A stretch of 60,000 nt of DNA, from assembly GCA_030704615.1 (NCBI GenBank), contig CM060732.1:29991053-30051052 (forward strand). Direction: 5' to 3'. The translations under genes were made by a program, and so were the position numbers. This DNA is from Takakia lepidozioides. Taxonomy: Eukaryota > Streptophyta > Takakiopsida > Takakiales > Takakiaceae. Below the pieces are notes generated by a model. That model saw nothing but the letters and a program-made list of their open reading frames with translations, did no database searches and was not told where the DNA came from. Position 1 is the stretch's first letter. Every line of letters begins with the position of its first letter. Positions 10,696-21,676 of this stretch are shown here, in pieces.

Positions 10696-11212
10696 GCATG
10701 GGAGATCTCCCATGCTAATTTGACGACAATATGTGTTAATGTTGATCTTACTGGTGATTGCCTGGATTTTGTGGGAGCTCTTTTGACAATCAAAAGTTGA
10801 CCTTGAATTCTCTGTGTTGACCATTTGAACCTTTCAATTTCTGAACATCTATATCTCTAGCGATTTGAACCCTGATTGCCTGCATCTCAGTGAAAGTTTA
10901 GTTCTGGTTGATTGTATTTTACGCACATAACATGGGAGATCTCCCGTGCTGCAGATACTTGACTATTGCAGACTGACATGATTAATATTCTCATTCACCA
11001 TAATGCTCATTGAATAATATAGTTATGAGTCCCAATTTGGTTCGTTATCTGCTAAGGATATATCGGGGTCCGAATATCGTATTTTCTTCCCTAGCGGAAT
11101 GTCATTTTATATATCTATTTCAACGGTGGCCCCTTCTTAATCTGACGTTGTAAACTGTATCCTCGCGATGTTGTTATTGATTTTTAGATGTAACACGGGA
11201 GGTCTCACGTGG
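10696..11212. repeat. Three spaced 18-20 bp palindromes
   Basis: A perfect 20-bp palindrome, GCATGGGAGATCTCCCATGC, lies at 10696-10715. A near copy, CATGGGAGATCTCCCGTG, is at 10931-10948 with one mismatched pair. A third, CACGGGAGGTCTCACGTG, is at about 11194-11211 with two mismatched pairs. The spacings are about 235 and 263 bp. The surrounding sequence is otherwise unremarkable. Confidence 0.6.
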
Positions 11213-12387
11213 TATGTCACCTTTTCTTTTTTAAATATTACTTACTGGATTTTTTTTTTATCTGCGGACAAATAGCTTTTGTTCTGATCTCCAAACTTTT
11301 GAATTTGTCCTAGCTGGATTTCCTCTCATGGGGCGCCTGAACAATATTAATATGTCACTTATTTAGCCACAACTAATAGCCACAATTCAAAAGATAATTG
11401 GGACATATCAGCCCGAATTAATGCTATAAACCACCAAACTTAATTAGCTTGAGAAAAATCCATCTTTGCCAAGCCCTACATCCTAGATGAATTGCAAAGC
11501 GATGAAGGATTTCACCACACCCTGAGTACTAGAAGACATGGGCACGTTAAATGTCAGACTGGTTACCCTTGCAAGATGACATGGAGGTGAGAGTCAAGCC
11601 TAGATAGCTTCTACCACAATGGATGACTATTAATTCACATTTAGCATTATGATGAACGCCGGAACAAATATGCATTAAATAAAAAACAACCAAGTTTTTT
11701 CATGAAACTGTGATATTAAATCAAAATCCAAACGATTTGAAACCTAAACCAAGTGAAAATAAAGATGAAAATATATCATATAAACAACATTTATAAACAA
11801 AATCTACTTGTTGTATCAAACGAGCCAAAGTCATCACACCGGTCAAATTAATATAAAATGAAACAAGCCTCAAATTGCAATGGGCTCTCTTGCTTTGGCA
11901 AAATGTAAGAGGAAGGGAAAACTAGGGAGCATGATTCAGCATACCATAACAATCGGAGGCTTGACACGGTGTAAGGTCCTTTGACCACATTTTCTCCGTT
12001 GATTTTAACATGATGCGTAGTCTCTCTACAAGACAGCCAATAAATGTTCATCTGTTCATAAAACTTGAATATAGCCCATCTATCTGGACGTTGTTATCAA
12101 AAGTCGTCGCTAGTAGTGCGGAGCAATGCGAAGCCCTAGTGTATATATATATAATAAAATATTCCATTTATTCCAAAATTGTGGGAAAACAAATAAAATC
12201 CCATTTTTACACCATGAGGGCTACACATTGTAGTCAGTGAAGGGTGATCAAATACCTGCCGCTAAAGTGCGGCAGTGTGCTTAGAGAGATTTGACCTCTC
12301 GAAACAACCTAGCCCTGTCCGAGAGACTTCCAAAAAATGTGTAAGCCTGCAGTTGAGATTACCGAGGAGCTAATCTATAGCTACGCT
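11213..12387. other. Intergenic, no gene seen
   Basis: A/T-rich sequence without a coding pattern. A short (TA)n run lies near 12143-12153. Confidence 0.5.
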
Positions 12388-14224
12388 TTAACGGAAATTT
12401 AGCTTGGAAGTAGTGGCGGGGTGCTTGACGTGTTTCCAGTTCACGTCTCTCTCAAATTCCGACGAGGCCGTGGAGTGGAGCTCTGAGGTCTCCCCAGCGC
12501 TGATGGGGAGAGCGTTCCAAACACAATGTTCCTGCTCGTCGCTTTGACAAATGATGCCATGACAAGCCCACGTCGCTCTGAATGTGGCATGGATTGCTAG
12601 CGCCTGCTTGGGGGTCCTGTGACAATCTGCAACACATTTTTCCCAACATTTTTTTGACTCCGTTAAAAGGTCTTTGCACGCCATTGCCAACAAAGCAGAG
12701 GTACTGATTGTTTCCTCGCTAAAGGTCTTTTTACATCTAGCACGCCATAAGTGCCATAACGTAGATGCGCGAAGTGTCTCAAAGACCGGACATGGAAAGG
12801 ATCGGGCCGTGGCTGTTTTGTTGTAATTAAGTAACAGGTCCAGAGGGCCAATGGCCGAGAGGGTCCAATGTCTGTAGAAGACCTTGATCAAGATGTGTCT
12901 CTAGCGAGGATGGCACAAGTTTTGTTCCAGTTGACCTTGAAACCAGAGGCTTCACAGAAGGCCTCCAAAGTGGCTGCAGTTCTGTCCAGGTTGGTTTGGC
13001 TTGCTTGAAGCATCAGGAAAGTGTCATCTACATACATGGATTCCCTGATGTAGGCAGGCTGGTTTGTTATATAGTTAGTGATTCTAAGACCCAGAATCTG
13101 CCTGTCTACTTGTAGCATGTATCCAAGCGTATCGGCGCCAATAATGAAGAGGAAAGGAGCCAGGGGGCAGCCTTGACGGACAGATCAATACATGTTGAAT
13201 GGCTTTGAAGGTCTTGGAAGAATTGCAGATTTTGTTTTGCTTCCAGGTAGGTATCGAAAGTTTCTTGATCACAACGAGGAGATTCCATTCTTCTCTGACA
13301 GACTGAGAGGCACTTGATGAGTGCCCTTATCCTCTTTGAGACCAAGCTGTCCGCAGGCCTTGTGTGAACTCTGGGATCTGTAGCAGAGAGGCATTCATTT
13401 TGTAAAGACCCTTGGCCCTTGGGCGAGTGTTTGGAATATCCAAGGACGCCTCGATGACGGCGTGATCAAAGCCGGGGTGGATGGGGTGTTGGGACAGCCT
13501 CCAGGACCATTGGATATAGTCCATGGAGGCGTAAAATCTGTCCAATCTAGCCATCTGGAGATCCACGAGAGCTCTGTTGTTTGACCAAGTGAAGACTGGG
13601 CCAGAGGGGGGCATAGGCCCCCAGGTGGCCACTTCTATTTTCCACCAGATTGTGATTGAGGGTGCGGGAGTGCCAGTGTTGTGTCTCTGTCATGTCTGGG
13701 TTAAATTGGCCAAGACCCCGCCTATCAGTAGAAGACTCAACCATATTGAAGTCCCCTGCCAACACCTAGAAATCTATCTCATGTTCCAGATCCATATTGG
13801 TATTTATGGATTCCCGGAGCTATGCCCTCTCTGCTGGCGTGTTTGGAGCATAAATATTAATTAACCCTAGTCGGCCTCCTTTGGCTGGAAGGTCTATGGC
13901 ACAGAACTGAACTCTACCTGGAACCCATGAGCCTTCCGAGACTATACATTGAAAGAGGGATGAGGAAACTAAGATGGCAGTGCCTTTTCTGGAACCTTCG
14001 GAAGTTGGTATCCAGAGGGAGTTGGCCCGTGGCCAGAGATTATCTGAGAGAGAAGCAATTTTCCCCAGATCAAGTTTGTGTTCTTGTAAGAAGAGAATTG
14101 CTTCTTTTCGAAGGTAAGGGGATAGAAAATTCTTAATGCTAGCATGCTTTGGGGAAGCACTATCCGCCCCAAGGCCCCTGATGTTCCAAGAGGCCATGTC
14201 AATCAACATGGGGGTGGAAGGCAA
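12388..14224 (-). mobile_element. L1-type LINE, internally deleted
   Basis: Read leftwards, the ORF begins near 14.22 kb with an apurinic endonuclease domain (MASWNIRGLG, LFLQEHKLDLG, GLINIYAPNTP, then LAGDFNMVESSTDRRG and RLDRFYAS at 13.75-13.5 kb). This is the layout of L1-clade ORF2. The reverse-transcriptase part keeps the QGCPLAPFLF block and the catalytic-type MYVDDTFL box at 13.2-13.0 kb. The fingers and early palm blocks between 13.45 and 13.2 kb are missing, and several frameshifts occur. A C-terminal tail with W/C-rich sequence (TLWHLWRARCKKTF) runs to 12.39 kb. It is inactive. Confidence 0.8.
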
Positions 14225-14949
14225 GGCTGAGATGATTTGATGGCCTCTGACTTAGACAATTGAATTTAACCCGCTTATCAAAAAGGAGACAGCCGATTCA
14301 TTCCGACGAAGAATATCCACTGCTACTGGAGTAAGAGTCCAAATTGAAGGTAGAATTATCTATGAAGACACTAGCCCTGCTCTGCACAAAATCCTCTCTG
14401 TCATAAAGCACAGGAGGGGGAGAAGAAAGGAGACCAGATTTGCAAGCTGCAGCCTCCGCATAACATGGCATCTGTAACGTCTTCCGGTGTGCTATTTGGG
14501 GTAAATGGCCTCTACAAATTGCTCGGACCACATAACTTATGATTCGTTGTCATGTCCTTCGTCCATGTGACCAGAAATCCATGTTGGGTAAATGCCAGGT
14601 CTTTTGCTTCCAAGCAGGGGTTGGGTTCATTTGCAAGTTTTCTAATTTTTATTTTATTTTATTTTTCTCCGAATGTGCCAGATTATGGTGTCGTCAACGA
14701 CACCTTAATCTAGCTAGTTTTCTGGTGTACTATTTGGGATGAATGACATCTACAAATTGCAAACGATTTATATTAAAGCACCAAACGGCCTCTCCAATTG
14801 GGTGTCAGCATCTCTCTCGACTTAGGATACCTGGTGAAAGGACAACCACAACCCTCTGTAGTTGGCAAAGGTTCACTCTGGAGCTCGGGGGATTTGGCAA
14901 CCACTACTCAAAAATGCTTTTTAATTTTGCATTCAACCACAAACTACAT
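14225..14949. other. Intergenic with a short direct repeat
   Basis: No gene is seen. A ~40-bp sequence around TGTGCTATTTGGGGTAAATG (14,486 onward) recurs diverged at about 14,724. A small hairpin, GGTGTCGT-CA-ACGACACC, lies at 14,688-14,705. Confidence 0.4.
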
Positions 14950-15022
14950 TCATCCATGTGTCATTCATCCAACATACATTCATCGCCCATTCATCCATCA
15001 TTCATCCGTCATTCATCCATAA
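14950..15022. repeat. CATTCATC microsatellite
   Basis: Imperfect tandem CATTCATC/CCATCATT units; it explains the repeated histidine/serine codons seen in translations here. Confidence 0.7.
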
Positions 15023-15103
15023 CGATGAATTGGTATGCATGTTATATTGGACACTACCCGCAGTAACAGGTCCTCTAAGCCGAATAGGTATCCGCGGTTA
15101 TAG

Positions 15104-15172
15104 GTGAGCACATCCAGAAACGTGAGCAGAATTATGCTCACGGAATTTTCTGCTCACGAATTCTGCTCACGG
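15104..15172. repeat. CGTGAGC heptamer cluster
   Basis: Five copies of CGTGAGC or its complement GCTCACG within about 70 bp, arranged as small inverted repeats (CGTGAGCAGAATTATGCTCACG-like), immediately before the C-rich LINE fragment. Comparable clusters sit at other retroelement junctions in the window. Confidence 0.6.
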
Positions 15173-15179
15173 TTTAGCA

Positions 15180-17195
15180 ATCCCCCTATCCTCATACTTA
15201 CCCACCAGCAGCCACCTGACAACCCCCACCCCTTACTGCAACTCCTACCAGGCACCACACCTCCCTTGAGCCAGGCCAACCTTTATACTCAAAGAACCCA
15301 CCTTTCCCTAAATACCTTAAACATAATGAACCCACCATTACTCTTCTCTCTCATGTTCAACACACATCCGCCCCTCCCATCCCGCCTACTTTACACACCC
15401 ACCTTGTCCACACACTTGAACGTACTTATGGCCTCAAGGTCACCTCAGACCTATCCCATATACCCCTCCTCTATCGCATAGTACCATTACCCCTGCAACC
15501 CACCCACCTCTTAAAATCAACCTGAGTAAAAACTGGATTATAGCACCTCCTCGCCCACCCCCTGCCCCCCAACCCACGGCAACCACCCCGCCGCCAGGTT
15601 ATCACCATATGCCTCTCAAGTACTCACTGCTTCACTCCCACTATACTGATGGTTCCCACACAGGATCCAACGCCGGGTACGGCGTTTATCACGCCGCTTC
15701 GAACCAAGGCACAACCGCTAAACTCCCTGGACCCGCTACCATACTACGTGCAGAGCTTATGACCATCTACACAGCCCTCTCCCAACTACCCTCATTCTCC
15801 CCCCCCCTCACTATATATTTTCATGGATAGTCTTACATCGCTCTTTCTTATACGCAACCACCTATCTTGCCCCTCCTCACACCACCACCACCCCGATCAT
15901 AACCTTATTGCAGCCATAGCCAGACTTGCCATCAACTTGGGTCAACCCATTCACTTCCTGAAAGTCCGCTCACATACCGGTATCGATGGCAATGATGAGG
16001 CTGACCACCTCGCACAAGCTGGCGCTTTTGAGCCCCTCATCGATCCCACCAATGACCCTATCCACATCGCACACACCCACCCATTTTGGCTAATACACCC
16101 TATACCAAACCCTCCAGACCCTAAGCCTATACGTAACCTCTTTTCCATCCTCACTAAAGAAGCCACTAAGCAAGCTAGGGCATCTATGAGCCACACCAAA
16201 CTCCACATTCAAAATGGACACTCTCCACTATACTTCATTATAAACTATCCAACTATTTCTGGCTCTCCAAAGTTATGACTGACACTCAAATTAAACAAAC
16301 GCTTAAATTTCGCTATGCCCAATACATGGGCCATGAGCGCAAATACGTCTTCTGGCCGCGCCTATTTCCTTCACCAAACTGCCCCCTATGCGCGCACACT
16401 CACCAGGTTATAGACACATGGCCGCATCTTCTGAGCCAATGTACCCACCCGGTCATATTACCCGTCATAACCAGGCAGTCTAGCACATCCACAAACTCCT
16501 TATGCAACGCTCCAAAACCTGGTTCTCACTCATCAATGCCGGCACTTATCAAGGTAAACCTCCAGACCATACTGTTCCACCATGGTTACTTTCATGCCTA
16601 TGCACACGCTCTCCCTGCACCTGCCTAGCCAGACTATGCCCTGACATCTTGCTCGTACACGGCCTACCCATCAATTCTCAGCCGCCCTCCTCCCCCTCCC
16701 CTCATATCACCATCTATTTCATCGAATTCACATATTGCCATGATCGATACCCCTCCTCCTCTATTTTGGAAAAACGGCAAAAATATGCCCCACTTATCCT
16801 TGCTTTCCGTCGTAGGGGCTGGAATACCGGCCCCCTCTCTGTTATCACGGCCGACACCCGAGGTGGTATCCACAATGCTAGCATAACGGCACTACACGAT
16901 AACTTCCATATCCCGATATCCCCTATCCATAAATGCTTTAGAGAGATTCACCTCACGCGAAAACTAGAGTCCAACCCCCTCCTGGCTCCCTAAACTCCCA
17001 CAAACACCACACATACCCTGGGGTACCCAGAGTACCCCTTTGGGGCACCCTGGGTATCCTCCACCCCATGGTCCCTGGTGTCCCCTGGACACCTACATTA
17101 TGTATAGGGTCCACCCCCGAAAGGGGGCAGTAGCCGCAAAGGCGAAGTGGCTCTTAGTTACACCGGCTTTGGCCGGAGTCTTCTCTCTCTCTCTG
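15180..17195 (+). mobile_element. 5'-truncated LINE with RNase H domain
   Basis: A strikingly C-rich block. The plus strand encodes a type I RNase H domain (YTDGSHTGSNAGYG, AELMTIYTALSQLP, then MDSL in a shifted frame and KVRSHTGIDGNDEADHLAQA). This is followed near 16.3-16.45 kb by a C-terminal zinc-finger-like segment (RYAQYMGHERKYVFW, CPLCAHTHQ, HLLSQCTHP). This order is that of LINE ORF2 C-termini carrying RNase H. At least three frameshifts break it, and the RT and endonuclease are absent, so it is a 5'-truncated dead copy. The 3' region has a CCCCCGAAAGGGGG hairpin and ends in (CT)n at ~17.18 kb. Base use differs sharply from its neighbours. Confidence 0.7.
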
Positions 17196-20100
17196 GATGA
17201 TACCCTACCAGTTTGGTAGGTGGTTGAAAATCTGGTACCTAATACCAGTACCAGATCCATTTTTGTGAGGAAAACCTAGGTATCAATATCGAGGGTGCAA
17301 TATGCACTATGCATGATATGGATGCAGCTTTCAATAAGCAAAATAGAAATCAGGTCTTGGGGGTGTGGATGTGATTGTACCATCGAGCCTTCAAATTCAA
17401 TGAGAAGCATGTTTTGTACACATTTATATGAGAAGTGGGCCTTTCAATATTAGCATATCGTGAATTTGTTTGATACCAGACCAGTTTTGATAATACCCTG
17501 GTATCAGTTTCTAAATACTATTGCTATTGATACCTGTAAAACACCACACCAATCATGTATTGGCCCTGCCTTTCTTTAAGGCAGAACGACGCAAAGGGTT
17601 TGAGCCTGTCAAGTTATTTTACCACTAGTGTGAAGTTAGTTAGAAAATAGCTAGCTTTTATATATTGACATTTGGGATTGACCCAAGTGTCAATCCAGGG
17701 GTCAATACATGTTTGGGCACCTGACGTTGTTATCTTCACAGCAGATTGTGGTGGGCTCATCTATCTCGAGTTGAGCCTCACCGCGTCTAGGCGCCATAGT
17801 GTGGATTCCCCATGGTGTGGGGTGCACTTGGCTCGACCTAATATATGAGTGATGTTTTCATGTGCAAGTATGTGAGTTTGAGAGAGCTTGTGTGCTTGTA
17901 TCATTTCTTTCTTTATCACTCGAGAAAGATCAGCTCGAGTCTGTGAGTGACAGGTTCGAGTTAGTTGTAGCATTTGCGTTTTCAGATCATGAAAAGCGGT
18001 TCAGCCTAGAGTGCAGGGATCCGTGCATGAGCATATCCAAAGCGGATAGAGTGCAAAGGCGAACATGTTGCAAGTTTGCAATGGATAGAGAGGTGGGTAG
18101 CCTATGTTGACGAGCGGCGTTGCATAGCTCAACGCTATGGCAACCAAGTTTGGGCTTCTAGTGTGAAGCGGAGGAGATATGGCCACGAGTGGGCGAACTG
18201 GTGGTCGTCTTCTTCAGCTGCAGGCCGAGTTAAGGAGCTGCAGAAAGAAAAATGTGGGTGCGCATGGAAGCTAGCATGTTGCAGGTGGAGATGATATGAT
18301 CAGCTCCAGGTATTTCTGCCCGAAACTAGGGTTGCGGGTAGATGAGGAGAGCAGCCGATGGTGAGCTGCAGGGGATGCATCGCAGCCCGTTGGGAGCTTC
18401 AGCTCCAAACTCATGAAGAGGTATGAGTGAGAGAGGGCAGGTCCCTCTTGTGTGCAAATCAGTGCACTTATGAAACATGTGCTGAGTTGGAGTTTCAATC
18501 TGAAACTCAGCAGTGTAAGGGCTCTTGGAGTGGCAAGAGCGGGGCTGGAAGGGCAGCAACAAGGTGCCCTAGAGCCAGGGGATATGCATGAGAAGTGCAG
18601 GTGCACCAAGTTTGTAAAGGTGTGTATTTTCATATTCGTTTTTGTGAGCTTCATGAAAAAATGGAGCTTGTTGGCCAGCATATTGTTGCTTGTTGAGTTT
18701 AGGGTGATTCTAGGGGCCATGAGAGCTCAGGAGTGCAGGGCGACGGGGCTGATGGCTCGCAAAAGCCATAGCTCAGTGGCAGCAGGGTAGGAGCAAACCC
18801 CAGCTCGGGGGGAGAGCTCGGGAACGCGTGGGACCGCCAGAGAATGCCTCGGGAACGCATGGGAACTCGTGGGGAGTTCCAGGGGATGCAAGGAACAGTG
18901 GCCATGATGGGCCGTGGGGGCGGTATCACGAGATACCACGAGCCCAGGCCGTGACTGTTGACCGTGACCATTGACCGTGACCGTGGGAAGCAGTGGTGCG
19001 GACACCACGGGTGGGCACGGTGACCAGATCGTGGGGATGGGGGCTAGTGAAGGGTCGTGGGCATGGTACCACAGGGTATCACGGGGCAGCCCGTGGCCAA
19101 TGAGCGCCTAGGGCGGGGCCGTGAGGAGTCGTGGCGGTTAGAGCCACGGAAGGCCGCGAACAGGCAGAGTGGAAAGAAAAAAATAAAAAATAAAAAATGG
19201 GGGAGACCAGCCTGCAGATAATTCTTTGGACAGAATATTGTTGGGGCCTATATGTACCTCTATTTGCTCCATTTTTTTAACCTTCAGTGAATGGCGTGGG
19301 TTCCTGAGGTGTGGTTCCATTATGAGGAATGGCTGGTGGACGTAAGGAGGCACTGGCGGACCCTGTGGAGGCTTGCATGGGGCCTTGGAGGCCAGTTTCA
19401 TGAGCTCGTGGAGGGCGGTTTGTTTGAGGAGTGTCTAAGGATGCTCCCATGGTCATGCAAGTGAGAGAAGTGAGGAAAAAAGAGGGTGTTAGGGGATGAG
19501 GCGTGCTGGGGATAGGCATTGCTTTAGCTTCCCTTCCTCGTAGCTTTCCACCTTCTCTGTAGGTGTAATATAAAACTATAATCAATCCTAAAAGAGGATT
19601 AATTAGTTCTAAGGTTCGTTCGCTGGGGAAAGCACTAGACGACTAATACATAATGATGCCAGACTATTCTATCTCTCTCTATCCCTTCTTTGAAACAACT
19701 TCTACCAACAGTCATCTTCATCTAACCGATCATCATTCTTCCAGATTCATGAATATTTCTCCCATCTTCTATTAACTCTGCTCCATCGGCTGAAATCAAA
19801 TACCATTGCTCCACTTATTCTTCCTCCAATAAATCTCTCTGATACAGAGTCAACAGTCTCGATACCATTCTTTATTAACTACCATAGATTGATTATCTCC
19901 ATGTCGCTACATTGTAATCTTTTAAAGATATCTAGAGACAAACTATGAGGCAGTTTAGTAATCAATTCTACGGGATATACTATCTGTTCTCCTTCATACA
20001 TCGCTAGTGATCATTATTCACCACCAATTCGGTTCTCAAGTCGTTTTCCAGGGATTTTCTTTCACCAAGTTATGATCATTCTTTCATAAGTTCAGAGAGA

Positions 20101-20336
20101 GCCTTTAAAGGTCTATACCACTTCTGCAACCAAACTATGCTTCCAAATAACAACTCCGTGTAGAATGGATATCTCCCTATGCATCCTTATTGACCAATTG
20201 CAAAAGAATACTCTTTATCACTACAACAAAGTTTATGAACGATTGTTATCGATAAATGATCTGGTAATCCAGAGATCAATTCTGACACTTCCTTTATTCC
20301 TTCACTATTGCTCTCCGCCATGCAAATGATTTTAAT
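17196..20336. other. Intergenic; one dispersed repeat, no gene
   Basis: No coding sequence can be supported. From 18.7 to 19.15 kb the DNA is G-rich, with CGTGG-type repeats. A CACTACAACAAAG sequence at 20,219 resembles a CACTA tip, but no partner was found. Confidence 0.4.
18900..19039 (+). repeat. Dispersed repeat, copy 1
   Basis: About 140 bp that recurs in reverse complement at 57,063-57,200 with roughly one change per ten bases. It contains GGTATCACGAGATACCACGA and repeated TGACCGTGACC units. Confidence 0.65.
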
Positions 20337-20560
20337 TCACTGGTTCACTCCTATCATGAATCCAATTGAAAACAGAGGTACATGCACAATTCCCTTGATA
20401 GATTTGAAGAGAGCGTCTCTTTGGTGAGAGAACCCCGGACAGTGTTCAAAAAATGATAATGTCTTCAGGTGCCCACACAACGGGCAATTGCACTGTCCCG
20501 ATCCTCTTTGCTTCTGTTTGCTTATCAAAGGATTTCCTGCCCCGAGTTTAAATTTCAGTC
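20337..20560 (-). pseudogene. LINE C-terminal zinc-finger fragment
   Basis: The minus strand reads TRLKFKLGAGNPLISKQKQ then CNCPLCGHLKTLSFFEHCPG. The cysteine/histidine spacing (CxxC...H...C after an RLK/R block) is that of the zinc-binding tail after the RT domain in many plant non-LTR elements. Nothing upstream is intact. It could also be a chance remnant of a cellular gene. Confidence 0.45.
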
Positions 20561-21675
20561 TAGTGCCGAGAGTGGGTAGACCTTGAGGTCATCCAAGATC
20601 TCCTCCCCCATGGCATAGACTAGAAACAAGTTCAGGAAAGTATTTTGCCTAACTTCATTTTCATCAGACAATCTCATGGCAACAGACATGGTTGGACACT
20701 ACAGCCTCTAAGTCAGATTTATCCAAACAGGCTAAGTCCTGGCAGAAGACAGTAGAAGAGATTCTCAAGGACCTGGACCCGCAAGTCTTCACCCTCTCTG
20801 TCTTCTTTCCTTAATCGGCTCCTTCTGAGCTTGAAATCTCTTATCAATATTCCTCTTGATGGACCAGAATTAATCCTCACATCGAATTCTTATCTGTTTC
20901 ATTTATGCGCATTCTCATCATCTCATATGGTTCTTCAGTTCTTACACACGAAAAACACATCCTCCTCCATCACTCCATTCTTCACACGTACACAAAGTGA
21001 AGTGCATTCCTTTTCTTCTTCTTCTCATTCATAAATCACAAACATGCAGAACGCAGTAGTATTAATCTACCATTGCATAATAACTCTATATATTACCTCC
21101 TACTCATCTACTCTCTCTCCTCCCGGTTTAGGGCTCTTGGCTCAATTGACACTTCTGCTTCTCTTAACGCTTTATATAGCAGAGTATTTCATAACTGTAA
21201 TAACCGCTCAAAAACTCCTTCATCTATCCTTTACAATTTTTCATCCATCTCTTCTATCATTCAGTCCAAGATAGACTATCGACTGTATACAAGATATCGA
21301 AGAACATTGCCCTATCGCAGATGGATCGCAGGCTAGAAAATATTAAAAAGTTTGAAAATTGTCATTAAGTCAGAAAATTCCTATTATTTTACATAGCCCC
21401 ACTCCTAATTGTGCAGCGCCCCCGCAAACACTATATCTTCTGCAACTAATTTCTTGGCTGCTTCTCCCGCCTCCCCTCTGACTCATGCGATCGACGATGG
21501 TCACGCTCATCCCCTTCCTTCTGGAACTGCTTGAACGCCATATAGGGGTGTATCACGAAGGCCCCCAATCATCATACATAGCAGAATCTACACAATGAAG
21601 AAATCCAGTCAAGCACATCAATTCTAACACCCGCATTTCCCTTGCCGGGTGATGCAATAACTGGCTACTATCCCG
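20561..21675. other. Intergenic, no gene seen
   Basis: No supported gene. On the minus strand a purine run (AGAGGGGAGGCGGGAGAA, near 21,462-21,479) could be the polypurine tract of the adjacent gypsy element, with an LTR to its left, but I could not delimit an LTR. Confidence 0.35.
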
Positions 21676-21676
21676 A

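Noticed and set aside
19138-19585. Overlapping minus-strand ORFs near 19.1-19.6 kb
   Set aside because: Proline/histidine-rich translations of G-rich repetitive DNA with no conserved blocks.
20219-20235. CACTACAACAAAG as a CACTA transposon end
   Set aside because: No inverted partner or target duplication was found, and the motif is short enough to occur by chance.
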